64,000 nucleotides of DNA, from positions 2,294,001-2,358,000 of the forward strand of contig LT907983.1 of assembly GCA_900230115.1 (NCBI GenBank), read 5' to 3'. This stretch comes from Spirosomataceae bacterium TFI 002. GTDB lineage: Bacteria; Bacteroidota; Bacteroidia; Cytophagales; Spirosomataceae. The position numbers were made by a program, and so were the translations under genes. Each line of letters starts with the position of its first letter. Within the stretch, counting starts at the first letter, position 1. This document shows positions 62,019 to 64,000 of the stretch, in pieces. Below the pieces are notes generated by a model. It saw only the letters and a list, made by a program, of their open reading frames with translations, searched no databases and had not been told where the DNA came from.

Positions 62019-62552
62019 ATGAAAATGATAATCATATATATTGCTGTAGCTCTCCTTGCGTTTTTAGCCTATGGTTTTTACCAAGCAAGTAAACTTACCT
62101 CTATCCAAATCATGAAAGAAGTGACTATAAATGCCGATAAACAGGAGGTCTTTGACATGGTAAAATACTTAATGAACTTTCCAAAATGGTCTCCATTTTT
62201 GGCTCAAGACCCTTCTCAAAAATACGAGATTAAAGGAACTGATGGTGAAGTGGGTGTCCAATACCATTGGGACGGAAATGGAGGCAAAGATTTAGGTTAT
62301 CAAGAAATTATTACGATTGAAGAGGGTAAGTACATTGGAATGAGCTGTGTTATTCAAAAACCTTTTGTAGCAAAGCCCACTTTTGATTATACTTTTAGCG
62401 AAACGGGTAGTGGTATAAAAGTGACACAAGACTTTCAACTAAAATCGGGAATGGTAGATGCATTTTTCATGTGGCTTTTTGGTGCTCGAAAGGCAATGGA
62501 AGCTACAAATGAGCAAGGAATGCAGCTTTTGAAAGAGTCACTGGAGCAATAG
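62019..62552 (+). CDS. SRPBCC family protein (polyketide cyclase/dehydrase type)
   Basis: The 177-residue protein has an N-terminal hydrophobic segment (MKMIIIYIAVALLAFLAYGFYQA), perhaps a membrane anchor, and a START-like SRPBCC domain (about 30-177; KEVTINADKQEVFDMVKYLMNFPKWSPFLAQDP, then YTFSETGSGIKVTQDFQLKSG and LKESLEQ at the end). These domains bind hydrophobic ligands. It lies next to the YciI-like gene. Confidence 0.85.
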   Translation: MKMIIIYIAVALLAFLAYGFYQASKLTSIQIMKEVTINADKQEVFDMVKYLMNFPKWSPFLAQDPSQKYEIKGTDGEVGVQYHWDGNGGKDLGYQEIITIEEGKYIGMSCVIQKPFVAKPTFDYTFSETGSGIKVTQDFQLKSGMVDAFFMWLFGARKAMEATNEQGMQLLKESLEQ

Positions 62553-62642
62553 TTTTAACTTTAGGTGGGGTGTTCTATTGAGCACTTCGCCATTATTAAA
62601 GCCCTTGAGTAGCTCGCTCACAAACTATTATTTCACTTATTC

Positions 62643-62673
62643 TTTCACTAAGTCAAAATAGCACTTAATTTTG
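62643..62673 (+). promoter_or_regulatory. Promoter of the class I aminotransferase gene
   Basis: TTTC (62643-62646), a 19-bp spacer and TAATTTTG (62666-62673) match the Bacteroidota promoter with one -33 mismatch. The leader would be about 68 nt. Confidence 0.5.
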
Positions 62674-62747
62674 CATCCGTTTTGACAGAGTGAAACAAAA
62701 GTCTTCACTGTCAATCACTTATCTTTCAACTTAAAAAAACAAAAAAC

Positions 62748-63950
62748 ATGTCTGCAGAAGCACAAGTTGCCGACCGCATTTTGGCCTTAGAAGAGTCTTC
62801 GACGCTTGCTATGGCTCAAAAATCAAGAGAATTAGCTGCTCTTGGCCACAAAGTAATCAACCTCTCCATTGGTGAGCCTGATTTTAAAACGCCTAAACAC
62901 ATTTGTGAGGCTGCTAAAGATGCTATTGATGCTGGTTTTCACTCTTACACGCCAGTTCCTGGTATTCCAGAGTTACGTCAAGCAATTTCAGACAAGTTTA
63001 AACGTGATAATAATATCAATTGGGAACCCAAAAACGTAATCGTAAGTACAGGTGCGAAACACTCCCTAGCTAATGCTCTTGCAGCAGTAGTAAATCCGGG
63101 TGACGAAGTAATCATATTTGCTCCTTACTGGGTTAGCTATAGCGAAATGGTAAAACTAGCCGAAGGTACCTCAGTAGTACTTGATGGTAGTTTCGACAAT
63201 AATTTCAAAGTAACTGCTGATCAATTGGAAGCCGCAATTACTGACAAAACTAGAGTTGTTATGTTCAGCTCTCCTGCAAACCCAACTGGTTCGGTATTTA
63301 GCAGAGCAGAACTAGAAGCAATAGCCAAAGTAATAGAGAAGCATCCAAGAGTGTTGGTACTTGCCGATGAAATCTATGAGTACATCAACTTCATGGAAGA
63401 AGGTCACTTTAGTATTGGTTCAATTGAGGCGATCAAAGACCAAGTAATCACTGTGAACGGAATGGCGAAAGGCTTTGCTATGACAGGTTGGAGAATTGGA
63501 TACATTGGTGCAGCTGAATGGATTGTACAAGGCATAAACAAACTGCAAGGTCAAGTAACTTCAGGAACCAATCACATTGCACAGCGTGCATCTGTAGTTG
63601 CTTGGGATGACATGACAGCCGCAGAAACAATGAAAAGAGCTTACTTGGTAAGAAGAGAATTGGTTGTAGAGGGTCTAAAATCTATTCCTGGTTTCAAGGT
63701 AAATGTACCTGATGGTGCGTTTTATGCTTTCCCAAATATCAGTGCCTATTTTGGCAAGTCAGACGGAACTACGACAATCAATAATTCTGATGATTTCAGT
63801 TTATATTTATTGGCAAAAGCATTCGTAGCTACTGTTGCAGGTTCAGGTTTTGGAGCTCCAGATTGTATCCGTATCAGTACGGCGGCATCTGACGAAGCAC
63901 TTGAAGAAGCTATCGAAAGAATCAGAAAGGCTTGTGCTGGGTTGAAGTAA
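62748..63950 (+). CDS. Class I PLP-dependent aminotransferase, aspartate aminotransferase-like
   Basis: The 400-residue protein has the fold type I signatures: NLSIGEPDFKTPKHICEAAKDAI, VIVSTGAKHSLANALAAVVNPGDEV, NPTGSVFSRAELEAI, ADEIYEYINF with the PLP-binding aspartate, and NGMAKGFAMTGWRIGYIG with the Schiff-base lysine and the substrate-carboxylate arginine. It is of the subgroup I-gamma aspartate aminotransferases. Cytoplasmic; no signal peptide, unlike the HisC-like enzyme at 7451. Confidence 0.95.
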   Translation: MSAEAQVADRILALEESSTLAMAQKSRELAALGHKVINLSIGEPDFKTPKHICEAAKDAIDAGFHSYTPVPGIPELRQAISDKFKRDNNINWEPKNVIVSTGAKHSLANALAAVVNPGDEVIIFAPYWVSYSEMVKLAEGTSVVLDGSFDNNFKVTADQLEAAITDKTRVVMFSSPANPTGSVFSRAELEAIAKVIEKHPRVLVLADEIYEYINFMEEGHFSIGSIEAIKDQVITVNGMAKGFAMTGWRIGYIGAAEWIVQGINKLQGQVTSGTNHIAQRASVVAWDDMTAAETMKRAYLVRRELVVEGLKSIPGFKVNVPDGAFYAFPNISAYFGKSDGTTTINNSDDFSLYLLAKAFVATVAGSGFGAPDCIRISTAASDEALEEAIERIRKACAGLK

Positions 63951-63964
63951 GTACAGCCACTTTT

Positions 63965-64000
63965 AACCTCACAGGTTTTGTAAACTTGTGAGGTTTTTTT
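63965..64000 (+). terminator. Intrinsic terminator of the aminotransferase gene
   Basis: AACCTCACAGGTTT (63965-63978) pairs with AAACTTGTGAGGTT (63982-63995) with one G-U pair, followed by a T-tract that runs to the window end. Confidence 0.88.

Noticed and set aside
1-64000. CRISPR arrays, rRNA, tRNA, transposases, prophage
   Set aside because: No regular spaced direct repeats, conserved RNA segments, cloverleaf structures or recombinase genes were found in any gap; the holin-like protein at 29134 belongs to a chromosomal family.

Overview
The window is an AT-rich stretch of a Bacteroidota chromosome, most likely from the Cytophagales. Evidence: a SusC/SusD pair, a GldG gliding-motility homologue, an enzyme with a C-terminal 3-coathanger-type domain, Bacteroidota-only families (DUF4293, DUF5916, DUF4890, DUF2147), several matches to the Bacteroidota promoter pattern (-33 TTTG, -7 TAnnTTTG), and few clear Shine-Dalgarno sites. 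No rRNA, tRNA, CRISPR array, transposase or prophage was found. The exact genus cannot be read from the sequence.

Layout. 1-5.6 kb (+): a gene fragment, a GH140-like glycosidase, a 149-bp-period repeat array with 10-bp inverted ends, a serine hydrolase and a sialate O-acetylesterase. 5.6-13.8 kb (-): a small HExxH protein, then a five-gene operon susC - susD - lipoprotein - Tat-exported PLP aminotransferase - AEC permease, preceded by a 0.9-kb regulatory region. 14.7-22.5 kb: housekeeping genes dnaN, gldG, rdgB and prfA mixed with a cupin, a DUF4293 protein, an AraC regulator and a nitroreductase. 22.7-26 kb (+): a cluster with a signal-peptide-bearing YidD homologue, a LolA-like secreted protein and two paralogous TPR/PGLG membrane proteins. 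26-32 kb: DUF1080 protein, acyltransferase, BASS transporter, holin-like protein, priA. 32.2-35.3 kb (+): ECF sigma factor, crtI and crtB, a carotenoid locus with a well-defined promoter and operator. 35.3-38.7 kb: DUF2147, an EamA transporter and a multidomain SGNH esterase.

38.7-41.1 kb is an accessory island with hypothetical proteins, gene debris and repeats. 41.1-49.8 kb: a ferredoxin-type reductase, a type-B carboxylesterase behind a duplicated palindromic operator, a DUF5916 protein, rnr and a second serine hydrolase. 49.8-51.2 kb is a second small island: an orphan immunity-like gene flanked by inverted copies of a two-hairpin element. 51.2-64 kb: a MORN-like repeat protein, fcl, a DedA/TVP38 protein, a stress cluster (AhpD-like, cupredoxin-like, OsmC) next to a MarR regulator, tpiA, yebC, a MtfA-like peptidase, a Crp/Fnr regulator, small enzymes and a class I aminotransferase.

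How the genes may work together. The susC operon looks like an uptake-and-processing system in which an exported aminotransferase sits between outer-membrane import and a cytoplasmic-membrane carboxylate permease; this is the strongest candidate for an undescribed system. The YidD/TPR cluster is the second. The sigma-crtI-crtB locus is probably self-regulated. The AhpD-OsmC cluster is likely a peroxide or thiol stress unit controlled by the adjacent MarR protein. Functions come from recognised motifs; no database search was possible.
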